A DNA stretch of 27,248 nt from DASWHX01 sp036397995 (GTDB taxonomy: Bacteria > Bacteroidota > Bacteroidia > Cytophagales > Cyclobacteriaceae), in assembly GCA_036397995.1 (NCBI GenBank), contig DASWHX010000041.1, positions 1 to 27,248 on the forward strand, in the 5' to 3' direction. The translations under genes and the position numbers were made by a program. The notes below the pieces were generated by a model. That model made no database searches. It was not told the DNA's origin and worked only from the letters and a program-made list of their open reading frames with translations. This document shows positions 16,274-22,991 of this stretch, in pieces (position 1 is the first letter of the stretch; each line of letters starts with the position of its first letter).

Positions 16274-16777
16274 TTATTTGAAGGAAAACTGAATAATTGA
16301 CTCTCTGAACTTTTCGGTAAGCTCCTGATATTCTGATTCTTCTGAATTAATTGGGTGGATTCCCGTTTGAGCGAGAAAGTTCCAGCTACTATTTTCCCAC
16401 AGATATATTTCCATGGAGTAAGAAGGTTCCTTTTCTGGAAATAAATGGATCTTAAGAAGACGCGAATCTGTTTCCGGAATAATTGCCTCACTAAATGGTT
16501 GCATTTTGTGCACAAATGTGTGTGGAGGCATTAAGCTGTCTATGGCTAAATCATAATTCAGTTCAAATTCCTGATAAAAAGGCTTTGTGTTACCTGACGA
16601 ATTTGTGATGGCATATTTTCTAAGAGGAAACGATTGCTCTAATTCCTGCCTAATGATATTTGCCGCCGGGTCCGGATTAATGATTTCAATCCGATAGTAA
16701 AAAATTACTTCCGGTGCGATGGATGAAGAAGTAATGCAGGATGCGGCAATTACCAATAAGATAGCATACGGCCGCAT
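16274..16777 (-). CDS. Secreted protein of unknown function in the cytochrome cluster
   Basis: This 167-residue protein is not recognised. It starts with a short signal peptide (MRPYAILLVIAASCITSSS). A lipobox-like AASC at 11-14 could make it a lipoprotein, though the hydrophobic stretch is short. The mature part is an alpha/beta sequence of about 145 residues with no cysteines after the signal, so it is not a c-type cytochrome. It lies 25 bases downstream of the monoheme cytochrome gene, indicating co-transcription. A 108-base gap separates it from the YceI-like gene. A periplasmic accessory role for the cytochrome is possible, but nothing in the sequence shows it. Confidence 0.65.
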   Translation of the reverse strand: MRPYAILLVIAASCITSSSIAPEVIFYYRIEIINPDPAANIIRQELEQSFPLRKYAITNSSGNTKPFYQEFELNYDLAIDSLMPPHTFVHKMQPFSEAIIPETDSRLLKIHLFPEKEPSYSMEIYLWENSSWNFLAQTGIHPINSEESEYQELTEKFRESIIQFSFK

Positions 16778-16802
16778 CCTTCTTAATTCAATTTAATAAA
16801 CT

Positions 16803-17204
16803 TTACTCTGCAAAAGTTCTTAAGTAATTCACAATTAACCACCTGTCCTCATCACTGCCGATTTTCTTCGCAAATTCAGGCATATCGCCCCGGCCAGTAG
16901 TGGTTTTGTAGAATAACGCGCCATCAGATTGCTTTTGGAAATCCTCTGCAGAAAAATCTCCCGTTGGCGTTTCAAGTTCGCCGGCCTTTGTTCCATCACC
17001 TAAGCCTTCCTTACCGTGACATGATCGGCAATGCTTGTCGTATAATTGTTTTCCTATCGCGAGGTTTTCTTTGTCCCCTTCAGTCGGATTTTTCATACTT
17101 TCATATTTCGCGGGAACTTCCCACTTTTCCTGAAATACGGTGAAAGAAAACATGAAATAGACAGCCACTATAAATAGCAGGTATTTCAATTTAAACTTCT
17201 TCAT
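16803..17204 (-). CDS. Monoheme class I cytochrome c, membrane-anchored or secreted
   Basis: The product is 133 residues from the ATG at 17204. An N-terminal hydrophobic helix (KYLLFIVAVYFMFSF) acts as signal or anchor. The heme motif is CRSCH at residues 59-63 (KQLYDKHCRSCHGKEGLGDG), the axial methionine is in GDMPEFA at about 108, and a C-terminal helix (DEDRWLIVNYLRTFA) completes a standard class I fold. It is an electron carrier in the periplasm. A longer frame starts at 17240, but that codon coincides with the predicted transcription start, so the internal ATG is preferred. It is the first gene of the cluster running to 9143, and a Crp/Fnr-like palindrome lies just upstream. Confidence 0.9.
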   Translation of the reverse strand: MKKFKLKYLLFIVAVYFMFSFTVFQEKWEVPAKYESMKNPTEGDKENLAIGKQLYDKHCRSCHGKEGLGDGTKAGELETPTGDFSAEDFQKQSDGALFYKTTTGRGDMPEFAKKIGSDEDRWLIVNYLRTFAE

Positions 17205-17245
17205 TTTATTAGAATTTTGGTTTAGGAATATTTTCAACAATTATT

Positions 17246-17276
17246 GAAAGGTATCCGGTTTGTATAATGATAAAAA
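17246..17276 (-). promoter_or_regulatory. Putative promoter of the cytochrome/NrfCD cluster
   Basis: On the minus strand TACCTTTC (17246-17253) matches the Bacteroidota -7 box TAnnTTTG at all but the last base. A T-run (17272-17276) lies about 18-19 bases upstream at the -33 position, where the consensus is TTTG. Transcription would start near 17240 and give a leader of about 35 nt before the ATG at 17204. The adjoining palindrome at 17276-17289 fits an activator site abutting the promoter. Confidence 0.4.
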
Positions 17277-17289
17277 TGATAATTATCAT
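17276..17289. promoter_or_regulatory. Crp/Fnr-like palindromic operator (ATGATAATTATCAT)
   Basis: This is a perfect 14-base palindrome whose core TGAT-N4-ATCA equals the half-sites of Fnr-family operators (TTGAT-N4-ATCAA). It lies just upstream of the putative -33 box of a respiratory cluster, a location typical of activator binding. A Fur-box reading is less good because the 7-1-7 spacing is not met. The regulator itself is not encoded in the window. Confidence 0.4.
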
Positions 17290-17380
17290 CTAATCCGGTG
17301 ATTAATAAAACTTCTATTCTTGAGATGAAAATGAGAAGGTGTACTTCTCCAGAAATTCAGACTGAAATGTGAATTTGCGA

Positions 17381-18145
17381 TTATGCGGCTTTCTTGGCAG
17401 CTTCCAGGCTAATTCCCTGTTGCTTCGCTAACTTAATAACTCCCACTTTATCCAGAATTTTGATAACCAGGTAAGTGGGATCAATTTCATGCCATCTGAA
17501 ACCAAAGTTGGCCCGGGAACCATTCTTGTGATGATTGTTATGGTAACTCTCACCCATCATGAGAAAATCCACAGGAAGGAAATTGCGTGAAGTGTCTCCA
17601 ACTTCAAAGTTTCGGTAACCGTATTTATGAGCGAACCAATTTATGATTGCTCCATGAATTGGACTCATCAAAAAGTGAATAGGAAGCAGAAGCCACATCC
17701 ACCATGCAGTTGCGAAAAAGAAATAGAAGATTACGTAAGCCGTTCCCCATAATATCCTGGAGGGCCAGGATTTGGCAATTCTGTCAAATGCATGCCAGTC
17801 AGGAATTCCGTCGGTAAATCTAGGATCGGGTTTCACTTGTTTGTTTGAGAAACCGGCATAAATAGTTTTGGTCTTCCACATCATTTTGAAAATGGACTCA
17901 TCGTATTTTGGAGAATGCGGATCATTAGGTGTATCCGCAAATGCATGGTGCATCCGGTGCATAATTCCGTAGCCATAGGGACTCAGATAATTGGAGCCCT
18001 GAAATATCCATGTTAAAATATAAAAAATTTTCTCCTTGACGGGACTCATAGTAAATGCCTTATGTGCCGCGTACCTATGCAGGAAAAAGGTCTGGAAAAA
18101 TAGTGAAAGGTACCAATGTGCTATAAAGAAAATTAAGATTTCCAT
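17381..18145 (-). CDS. Acyl-CoA/fatty-acid delta-9-type desaturase
   Basis: This 254-residue integral membrane di-iron enzyme introduces a cis double bond into fatty acyl chains and adjusts membrane fluidity. The three histidine boxes are complete: HRYAAH (His23, His28), HRMHH (His63, 66, 67) and HNNHH (His202, 205, 206). Hydrophobic segments lie at about 3-22, 40-55, 130-150 and 152-172. The context YGIMHRMHHAFADTPNDPHS is diagnostic of the delta-9 acyl-CoA desaturase family. It is shorter than many bacterial members (about 300 residues) at the N-terminus but lacks no motif. It is a separate unit: 140 bases, including the cytochrome promoter, separate it from the next gene, and 94 bases separate it from the sigma gene. 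Confidence 0.9.
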   Translation of the reverse strand: MEILIFFIAHWYLSLFFQTFFLHRYAAHKAFTMSPVKEKIFYILTWIFQGSNYLSPYGYGIMHRMHHAFADTPNDPHSPKYDESIFKMMWKTKTIYAGFSNKQVKPDPRFTDGIPDWHAFDRIAKSWPSRILWGTAYVIFYFFFATAWWMWLLLPIHFLMSPIHGAIINWFAHKYGYRNFEVGDTSRNFLPVDFLMMGESYHNNHHKNGSRANFGFRWHEIDPTYLVIKILDKVGVIKLAKQQGISLEAAKKAA

Positions 18146-18239
18146 AAGTTAATTAATTGGGATTAAGCGGTTTACAAACAAACAGTAAGTGGATTATATT
18201 GGGAGAGACAATTTTGATTATGAATTGTGACAGATCCAG

Positions 18240-18839
18240 TTACTTTTTTGCGGGTAAATCAGCCTTGAGGTAATTAATTAAGTCCGTAAAGGTTCCACTT
18301 TGGCAGGATTTCCGAAAGATTTCAGCAAGGAAGTTACTCTTGTAATTGATTTGAAAGCTCATCTTTGAATTCCCAAGCTTCTTTTTAGCCCGGCTCAAAA
18401 TTTGTCTGCAATGGTCTGCCTTCTTTCCAACAATTTTCGTCAGAACTTCATAATCAAAATTCAAAACCTCCCGAAGCAGCACAACAGCTCGTTCCAAAGG
18501 TTCTAATTTGTGATTAATAATTGACAAAGCTTTGCCTATATCTATGTCAAGGTCAAAATGAGAAAGATCCGGTTCAATATGTCCTTTGTGTGGTTCGGGT
18601 ACCGCCTCTAAAGACTCCGTCTTCCTGAAACTAAATCTTCTAAGTTTGTTTATACTAATATTCCTCACCATTGAGGTAAGATAGGCCTTTGCGTTCTGCA
18701 CTTTATTGTCATCAACCGACAGCCACCTTTCAAATGCGTCATGCACAGCGTCTTCTGCATCTGCTTTGCACCTTAATATTTGCAATGCAATGGAATGCAA
18801 TAACGTCTGGTAAGTTAAAAAGACCTGGGTTTGATTCAT
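18240..18839 (-). CDS. ECF sigma factor, ECF41/SigJ-like with shortened C-terminus
   Basis: The product has 199 residues. Region 2 (about 5-75) includes ADAEDAVHDAFERWLSVDDN, then NAKAYLTSMVRNISINKLRR. Region 4 (about 105-155) includes LEPLERAVVLLREVLNFDYE, then LTKIVGKKADHCRQILSRAK. Both match the SigJ/ECF41 branch, in which a SnoaL-like domain of about 100 residues normally follows and tunes activity. Here the start of that domain seems present (FRKSCQSGTFTDLINYLKAD, as in 'F..A..sGd...L..lL..D'), but the protein stops within nine residues, so the domain is missing. It may be constitutively active or a distinct shortened family. No anti-sigma gene is adjacent. A divergent regulator gene begins 299 bases away. 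Confidence 0.85.
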   Translation of the reverse strand: MNQTQVFLTYQTLLHSIALQILRCKADAEDAVHDAFERWLSVDDNKVQNAKAYLTSMVRNISINKLRRFSFRKTESLEAVPEPHKGHIEPDLSHFDLDIDIGKALSIINHKLEPLERAVVLLREVLNFDYEVLTKIVGKKADHCRQILSRAKKKLGNSKMSFQINYKSNFLAEIFRKSCQSGTFTDLINYLKADLPAKK

Positions 18840-19138
18840 ATCTTATTTACACTACAAATCTACAACTACAAAACTATAATCATTTAGAGTTAATTGAAAG
18901 GAATAGCGGTTCATTGTTGCAAACATTTATGAATCTCCATTTGCCTATTGAAGTTCTTTAAACAAGCATATCCCCTATTTTTTCTCTTTTTGACCCTTTT
19001 AAGGGTATCTGTATACCATTTGTAATCCCAATTTTTTAGCGATAAAACCCCATGTATACTGCTGTCATTGTATGGATTGAAACTGTTTGATTCTATTTGT
19101 TCAACCATATTCATAATTAATCAAAGTTAGAATTATCA
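18840..19138. other. Divergent intergenic region without a recognised gene
   Basis: This stretch of 299 bases separates the divergent sigma and AraC-type genes. A 67-codon frame on the minus strand (18911-19114) has no recognisable features and is not called. The region probably contains both promoters; I could not place either with confidence. Confidence 0.4.
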
Positions 19139-20650
19139 ATGAAAAACGCGAAATTTTCCAATCAGCCAATTCTCAAATTAATGTCAAAATTGCAGGACTT
19201 TATACTCATCCTGTCAGCAACGCTGGGAGTATTCATTGAAAGCAGTTTTTCTCCGAAGTTTGTTTTTGGGATTTTCTTTGATATCATATTTTGGTTCACA
19301 ATTTCCGGACTTTATATCACATACTTTTGGAATAAAGGAAGCAAGAATTTAAGAAAGTATTTCCTTCACACCATATATATACTTATCACATTATTTGCAG
19401 TTCTGTTTCAATTAAAGAATCCCGGATCTGGTGTTGCTCAAATTATTACGCTTTTAACACTTTTTATTTCCGGATCGATTTTTCTCAATGTTTTTAGGCA
19501 AACCCTATTTCTGGTATTCGCCATTCTTTTGCGATTTGGTTTTAGCGAATTCTTTGCTCCAATGGATCCATATTTCCATTATTCATTAATCGTAATCGTT
19601 ATCATCTCAATTGTATCCGGATTCTTCTTAATAAATTTTGAGAAAACAATTAGGGATGCCAATGCATTATTTATGGAGTCAAACCAAATGCTGATAGAAT
19701 TAGATCAAATTTATGCGCCAAAATATAATAACGCTGGTTTTCATTCACATCCAGGATTTGAAGAGAATGAAGTTATGTTTGTTCCTCCTACTCTTGAGAT
19801 AATGCCAGGTACCGGACATAATTCAAATGGGAAATCAGTTATTTTAGATTACCCCAACCTGAAAGTTGAATCCGCAAAAAAGGTAAAAAATGATTACAAA
19901 AGTGAACTTCAATTACCATTCCTGATAAATTGTCTCAGGAAGGATCTTGCCCGGGAAGGAATAACCCTGAAAACACAATTAATAAATGAATTCAAATTCC
20001 AAGACCTCAAAATGCGGTGCGGAGAGATGGTGGACCACCTGCATGATTTTTTTCTATCAGAGAAAGAATTTAACAGTGGCAAAATAGTAATTGATAACAC
20101 AACAACTTTTAATGAATTCATTATCTCTTCAGAGTTTAATTGGCAAAGAGAATTCTCACTGGCAGGGATTCCATCTGATTTACGTTCAGCTGTTTATGAT
20201 TTGGGCGGCAAGTGTTTTTATAATTCGGATCAAAACGAAAACTCACGCTTAATAATTTGCTTGCCCAATCCTCAGGTAATTCCCGGCAGTAAATTTTCCA
20301 TTCTAAATCTACATTCATTAACTGATCTTGTTTTTGTGAATGAAATAATTAATGCCATGGATAGATTTCTTTGTTCTCTGGATTTTTCAGTAGAAAATTT
20401 ATCCAGGGAATTGGGAACAAGCCGCATGCAGTTACATAGAAAAGTGAAAGGCTCATTTGGAATGAGTCCTGGCAGTTTGTTTCAATACCTAAGGATGAAA
20501 AAAGCCGAGTTTCTTTTGAAATCCGGATATTCCCGCATTTCCGATATTGCCTACTCGTTGGGTTATTGTGACCAATCACACTTCTCAAAAGCTTTCCGGG
20601 CCTGGTCTGGTTATCCGCCGGTTGAGTATATGAGAAAAAATCAGGCCTAA
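19139..20650 (+). CDS. Membrane-bound AraC-family regulator with degenerate kinase-like middle domain
   Basis: The product is 503 residues. Six hydrophobic helices span residues 20-168. A linker leads to residues about 255-377, which have the outline of a histidine-kinase ATPase domain that has lost its nucleotide-binding boxes. The end reads IPSDLRSAVYDLGGKCFYNS, then NENSRLIICLP, like the closing '..GG.i...S...G..f.i.LP' of HATPase_c, but no N-box or G-boxes are seen and no phosphorylatable His is evident. Residues about 400-503 form an AraC-type double helix-turn-helix (NLSRELGTSRMQLHRKVKGS, then ISDIAYSLGYCDQSHFSKAF and GYPPVEYM). It probably signals from the membrane directly to DNA. Its target is unknown; the divergent sigma gene is one candidate. 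Confidence 0.82.
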   Translation: MKNAKFSNQPILKLMSKLQDFILILSATLGVFIESSFSPKFVFGIFFDIIFWFTISGLYITYFWNKGSKNLRKYFLHTIYILITLFAVLFQLKNPGSGVAQIITLLTLFISGSIFLNVFRQTLFLVFAILLRFGFSEFFAPMDPYFHYSLIVIVIISIVSGFFLINFEKTIRDANALFMESNQMLIELDQIYAPKYNNAGFHSHPGFEENEVMFVPPTLEIMPGTGHNSNGKSVILDYPNLKVESAKKVKNDYKSELQLPFLINCLRKDLAREGITLKTQLINEFKFQDLKMRCGEMVDHLHDFFLSEKEFNSGKIVIDNTTTFNEFIISSEFNWQREFSLAGIPSDLRSAVYDLGGKCFYNSDQNENSRLIICLPNPQVIPGSKFSILNLHSLTDLVFVNEIINAMDRFLCSLDFSVENLSRELGTSRMQLHRKVKGSFGMSPGSLFQYLRMKKAEFLLKSGYSRISDIAYSLGYCDQSHFSKAFRAWSGYPPVEYMRKNQA

Positions 20651-20695
20651 TTTTGTCTACCTGAACATTTCATAGTTTGCAGTGCACCAGGAAGA

Positions 20696-21601
20696 CTAAT
20701 TACTTTTTGATGCTAATAGGTAAGCCCAGGCTAAATCAGTTTCCCCTCTTTCAAGAGCCGCTTTTCCCAGCATGTGCAGATGGTATTCCATTGATTCCTT
20801 ATCGTTGATAAATCTTGTAAATACATCTGACACCTCAACTGAATTTTTTATTTGCTCCAGAAATTCTTTATTCGGCAATTCTTTAACACCCGCAAGCCTG
20901 GCAAGGTTATTACCGGATAGCACCGGACTTTTCTTAATTTCATCCGGCAAAGAATCAAATCCAATACCTAAATGTTGTGTGGGTTTCGGCACTCTGAATA
21001 TCGAATCCGGAATTACCCTGCAATACCAATCTTCCCCTAATCTGCCGACTGCATCAAGTTTCACCGGATTAATTTTTTCATTTTCATCCAGAATCTCCTC
21101 AGTAATATGCATTAATAAGATTTCACAGATTACCAGATTACCCGCTCCTCCTTTATCTCCTAATTGAATTACCTCATTGACGTTGCATTCAAAAGCAATT
21201 GGTGCTTCCAACACCCTGGGTGGTTTTACCATTGCTGATTTTACCTCGGTTAGTCCCGCTTTTACGAACTCATTTACTCCCTTTGCATAGTTACTGCTGG
21301 CAAGCGACATTTGTTCAACAAGATTGTAATTGGCAATATTAATTACAACCTCCGGCACTTCCCGAATATTTTCGTAAGTATGCTTGGTCGTATTATCTTT
21401 ACCCCTCCGGGATGGAGAAAAAACCAGGATGGGCGGGTTTGCACTGAATGCATTAAAAAAACTGAAGGGACTTAAATTAACATTTCCCTGGTTATCAACA
21501 CTACTGGCAAATGCAACAGGTCTTGGAGTAACTGCGCCTAGCAAATAAGAGTGAAACTCGGAAAGTGATAAATCTTTTGGAGAAAATGATTTCATTGTCA
21601 T
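20696..21601 (-). CDS. Flavin reductase-like (FMN-binding split-barrel) family protein
   Basis: This 301-residue cytoplasmic protein has a flavin-reductase/flavoredoxin domain at about 15-200. The opening HSYLLGAVTPRPVAFASSVD, then GNVNLSPFSFFNAFSANPPI and LVFSPSRRGKDN, is typical of the FMN-binding split barrel. The last 100 residues are an additional C-terminal helical extension, also present in Bacteroidota homologues next to fumarylacetoacetase genes. Its ATG immediately follows the TAG of the fumarylacetoacetase gene with no gap, so the two are translated from one mRNA and probably coupled. It may supply reduced flavin or act on a pathway intermediate; the reaction is unknown. An ATG six bases further in is an equally possible start. 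Confidence 0.85.
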   Translation of the reverse strand: MTMKSFSPKDLSLSEFHSYLLGAVTPRPVAFASSVDNQGNVNLSPFSFFNAFSANPPILVFSPSRRGKDNTTKHTYENIREVPEVVINIANYNLVEQMSLASSNYAKGVNEFVKAGLTEVKSAMVKPPRVLEAPIAFECNVNEVIQLGDKGGAGNLVICEILLMHITEEILDENEKINPVKLDAVGRLGEDWYCRVIPDSIFRVPKPTQHLGIGFDSLPDEIKKSPVLSGNNLARLAGVKELPNKEFLEQIKNSVEVSDVFTRFINDKESMEYHLHMLGKAALERGETDLAWAYLLASKSN

Positions 21602-22873
21602 CTATTTTGCCGGCAAAACCCTGTTTCGAACTTCTCCAAAGCCAACACGTATGCCATTTTTTTCACAGTACCCGCGTAGAATTACCTCATCGCCATCATT
21701 AATAAACTTTCGCACGCTGCCGTCTTTCATTCTTATTGGCTTTGTTCCTTGCCATGCAAGTTCAAGCATAGAACCATACGTATCCGGTGTTGGCCCGCTA
21801 ATTGTTCCGGATGCGTACATATCCCCTATCTGGATATTGCAACCATTAACAGTATGGTGAGCCAACTGTTGATTCACGTTCCAGTACATGTGTCTGAAAT
21901 TAGATTTGGATACCGAAACTTCTTCCGACTTGTCAGGCTTTATAAAAACTTCGAGGTTAATGTCAAAGTTCTTTGATCCCTCAAATGCGAGGTAGGGCAA
22001 AACTTTTTCTTCCTGAGTTGGCCCGTCCACCCGAAATGGTTCGAGGGCGTCCAATGTCACAATCCATGGAGAAATGGCGGACGCAAAATTCTTTGACAAA
22101 AAAGGTCCAAGCGGCACATATTCCCAGGCTTGAATATCTCTGGCCGACCAGTCATTAAAGAGACAAAAACCAAAAATATAATCCTCCGCATTAGCCAAAG
22201 TAATCTGATCGCCCAGAGCATTGCTTTTGCAAGCAACAAATGCTATTTCCAATTCAAAGTCAAGCCGTTGAGTCGCACCGTAAATTGGCCGGGGATCATC
22301 AGCTGATTTGGTTTGTCCTTTAGGCCTATAGATATCCTGCCCGGAAATAATTATTGAAGATGCCCGGCCATGGTAGGCAACCGGTAAGTGTTTCCAGTTC
22401 GGAAGCAACGCGTTCTCAGGATCCCTGAACATTGTACCGATATTAATTGCATGCTCTTTGCTGGAATAGAAATCTGTATAATTACGCACATTGATTGGCA
22501 TATGCATTTGTGCATCAGCCATGTTAACGAAAACTTCCCTAATTTCATTTTCATTATTCCTTAAGATACTATTTTCTGAATCCAGAAGTTCAGAGACCTT
22601 CATCCTGACCTCACCACATTTCTTGCGTCCCACCTCTAAAAATGCATTTAGAATATCGTTGGAAAAAACCGCCGTATCTATTCCAGGAATGTCAAGGTAT
22701 CCGCGCTTTGCTAACTCTGACAAATCAACGATTTGGTTTCCGATAGCAATGCCGGCCCTTTTATTCCGTGTTCCTGTACTGAAAATTCCAAATGGTAAAT
22801 TTTGAATTGGAAAATCAGAGCCTTTCGGTACTTCCACCCAGGATTTCAGTTTAGCATCATTCGGATTTCGCAT
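21602..22873 (-). CDS. fahA: Fumarylacetoacetase
   Basis: This enzyme hydrolyses fumarylacetoacetate to fumarate and acetoacetate, the last step of tyrosine/phenylalanine breakdown through homogentisate. The protein has 423 residues, the usual length. Residues equivalent to the metal site and active site of mouse FAH are all found at a constant +8 offset: Asp134 and His141 in YTDFYSSKEHA, Glu207 and Glu209 in DFELEIAF, and Asp241 in FNDWSARDIQ. The N-terminal SH3-like domain spans about 18-118 and the catalytic beta-roll domain follows. The flavin-reductase-family gene abuts its stop codon. No homogentisate dioxygenase is in the window, so the rest of the pathway is encoded elsewhere. Confidence 0.95.
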   Translation of the reverse strand: MRNPNDAKLKSWVEVPKGSDFPIQNLPFGIFSTGTRNKRAGIAIGNQIVDLSELAKRGYLDIPGIDTAVFSNDILNAFLEVGRKKCGEVRMKVSELLDSENSILRNNENEIREVFVNMADAQMHMPINVRNYTDFYSSKEHAINIGTMFRDPENALLPNWKHLPVAYHGRASSIIISGQDIYRPKGQTKSADDPRPIYGATQRLDFELEIAFVACKSNALGDQITLANAEDYIFGFCLFNDWSARDIQAWEYVPLGPFLSKNFASAISPWIVTLDALEPFRVDGPTQEEKVLPYLAFEGSKNFDINLEVFIKPDKSEEVSVSKSNFRHMYWNVNQQLAHHTVNGCNIQIGDMYASGTISGPTPDTYGSMLELAWQGTKPIRMKDGSVRKFINDGDEVILRGYCEKNGIRVGFGEVRNRVLPAK

Positions 22874-22892
22874 AGGTTCAATCTGTTTAAAT

Positions 22893-22922
22893 CAAAAATA
22901 GGTGAATACAGACAAAATGAAA
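22893..22922 (-). promoter_or_regulatory. Putative Bacteroidota-type promoter of the fumarylacetoacetase gene
   Basis: On the minus strand TATTTTTG (22893-22900) is an exact TAnnTTTG -7 box. TTTC (22919-22922) lies 18 bases upstream, where TTTG is expected for the -33 box. The predicted start near 22886 leaves a leader of about 13 nt before the ATG at 22873. Confidence 0.45.
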
Positions 22923-22953
22923 TGAAGATGAACCACTATCCCTTAAATTTCTT

Positions 22954-22961
22954 TAATTTTG
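22954..22961 (+). promoter_or_regulatory. Putative -7 box of the valS promoter
   Basis: TAATTTTG matches the Bacteroidota -7 consensus TAnnTTTG exactly and ends 30 bases before the valS ATG. No convincing -33 TTTG is seen upstream, so this is only a likely promoter position. It is divergent from the promoter at 22893-22922. Confidence 0.35.
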
Positions 22962-22991
22962 CCAGCTTAATGTGTAATTAGAAAAGCTCTG

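Noticed and set aside
9143..17204. Reading the cluster as a nitrite reductase (NrfABCD) or as alternative complex III
   Set aside because: No pentaheme NrfA, no NrfB, no ActB fusion and no second NrfD-like ActF are present, so only the NrfCD-type pair can be claimed.
17265..17289. Fur box upstream of the cytochrome gene
   Set aside because: The sequence has GATAAT-like words, but the 7-1-7 symmetry of a Fur site is not met; TGAT-N4-ATCA fits better.
18911..19114. 67-codon frame on the minus strand between the sigma gene and the AraC-type gene
   Set aside because: No signal, motif or recognisable domain, no start-site support, and it fills a divergent promoter region.
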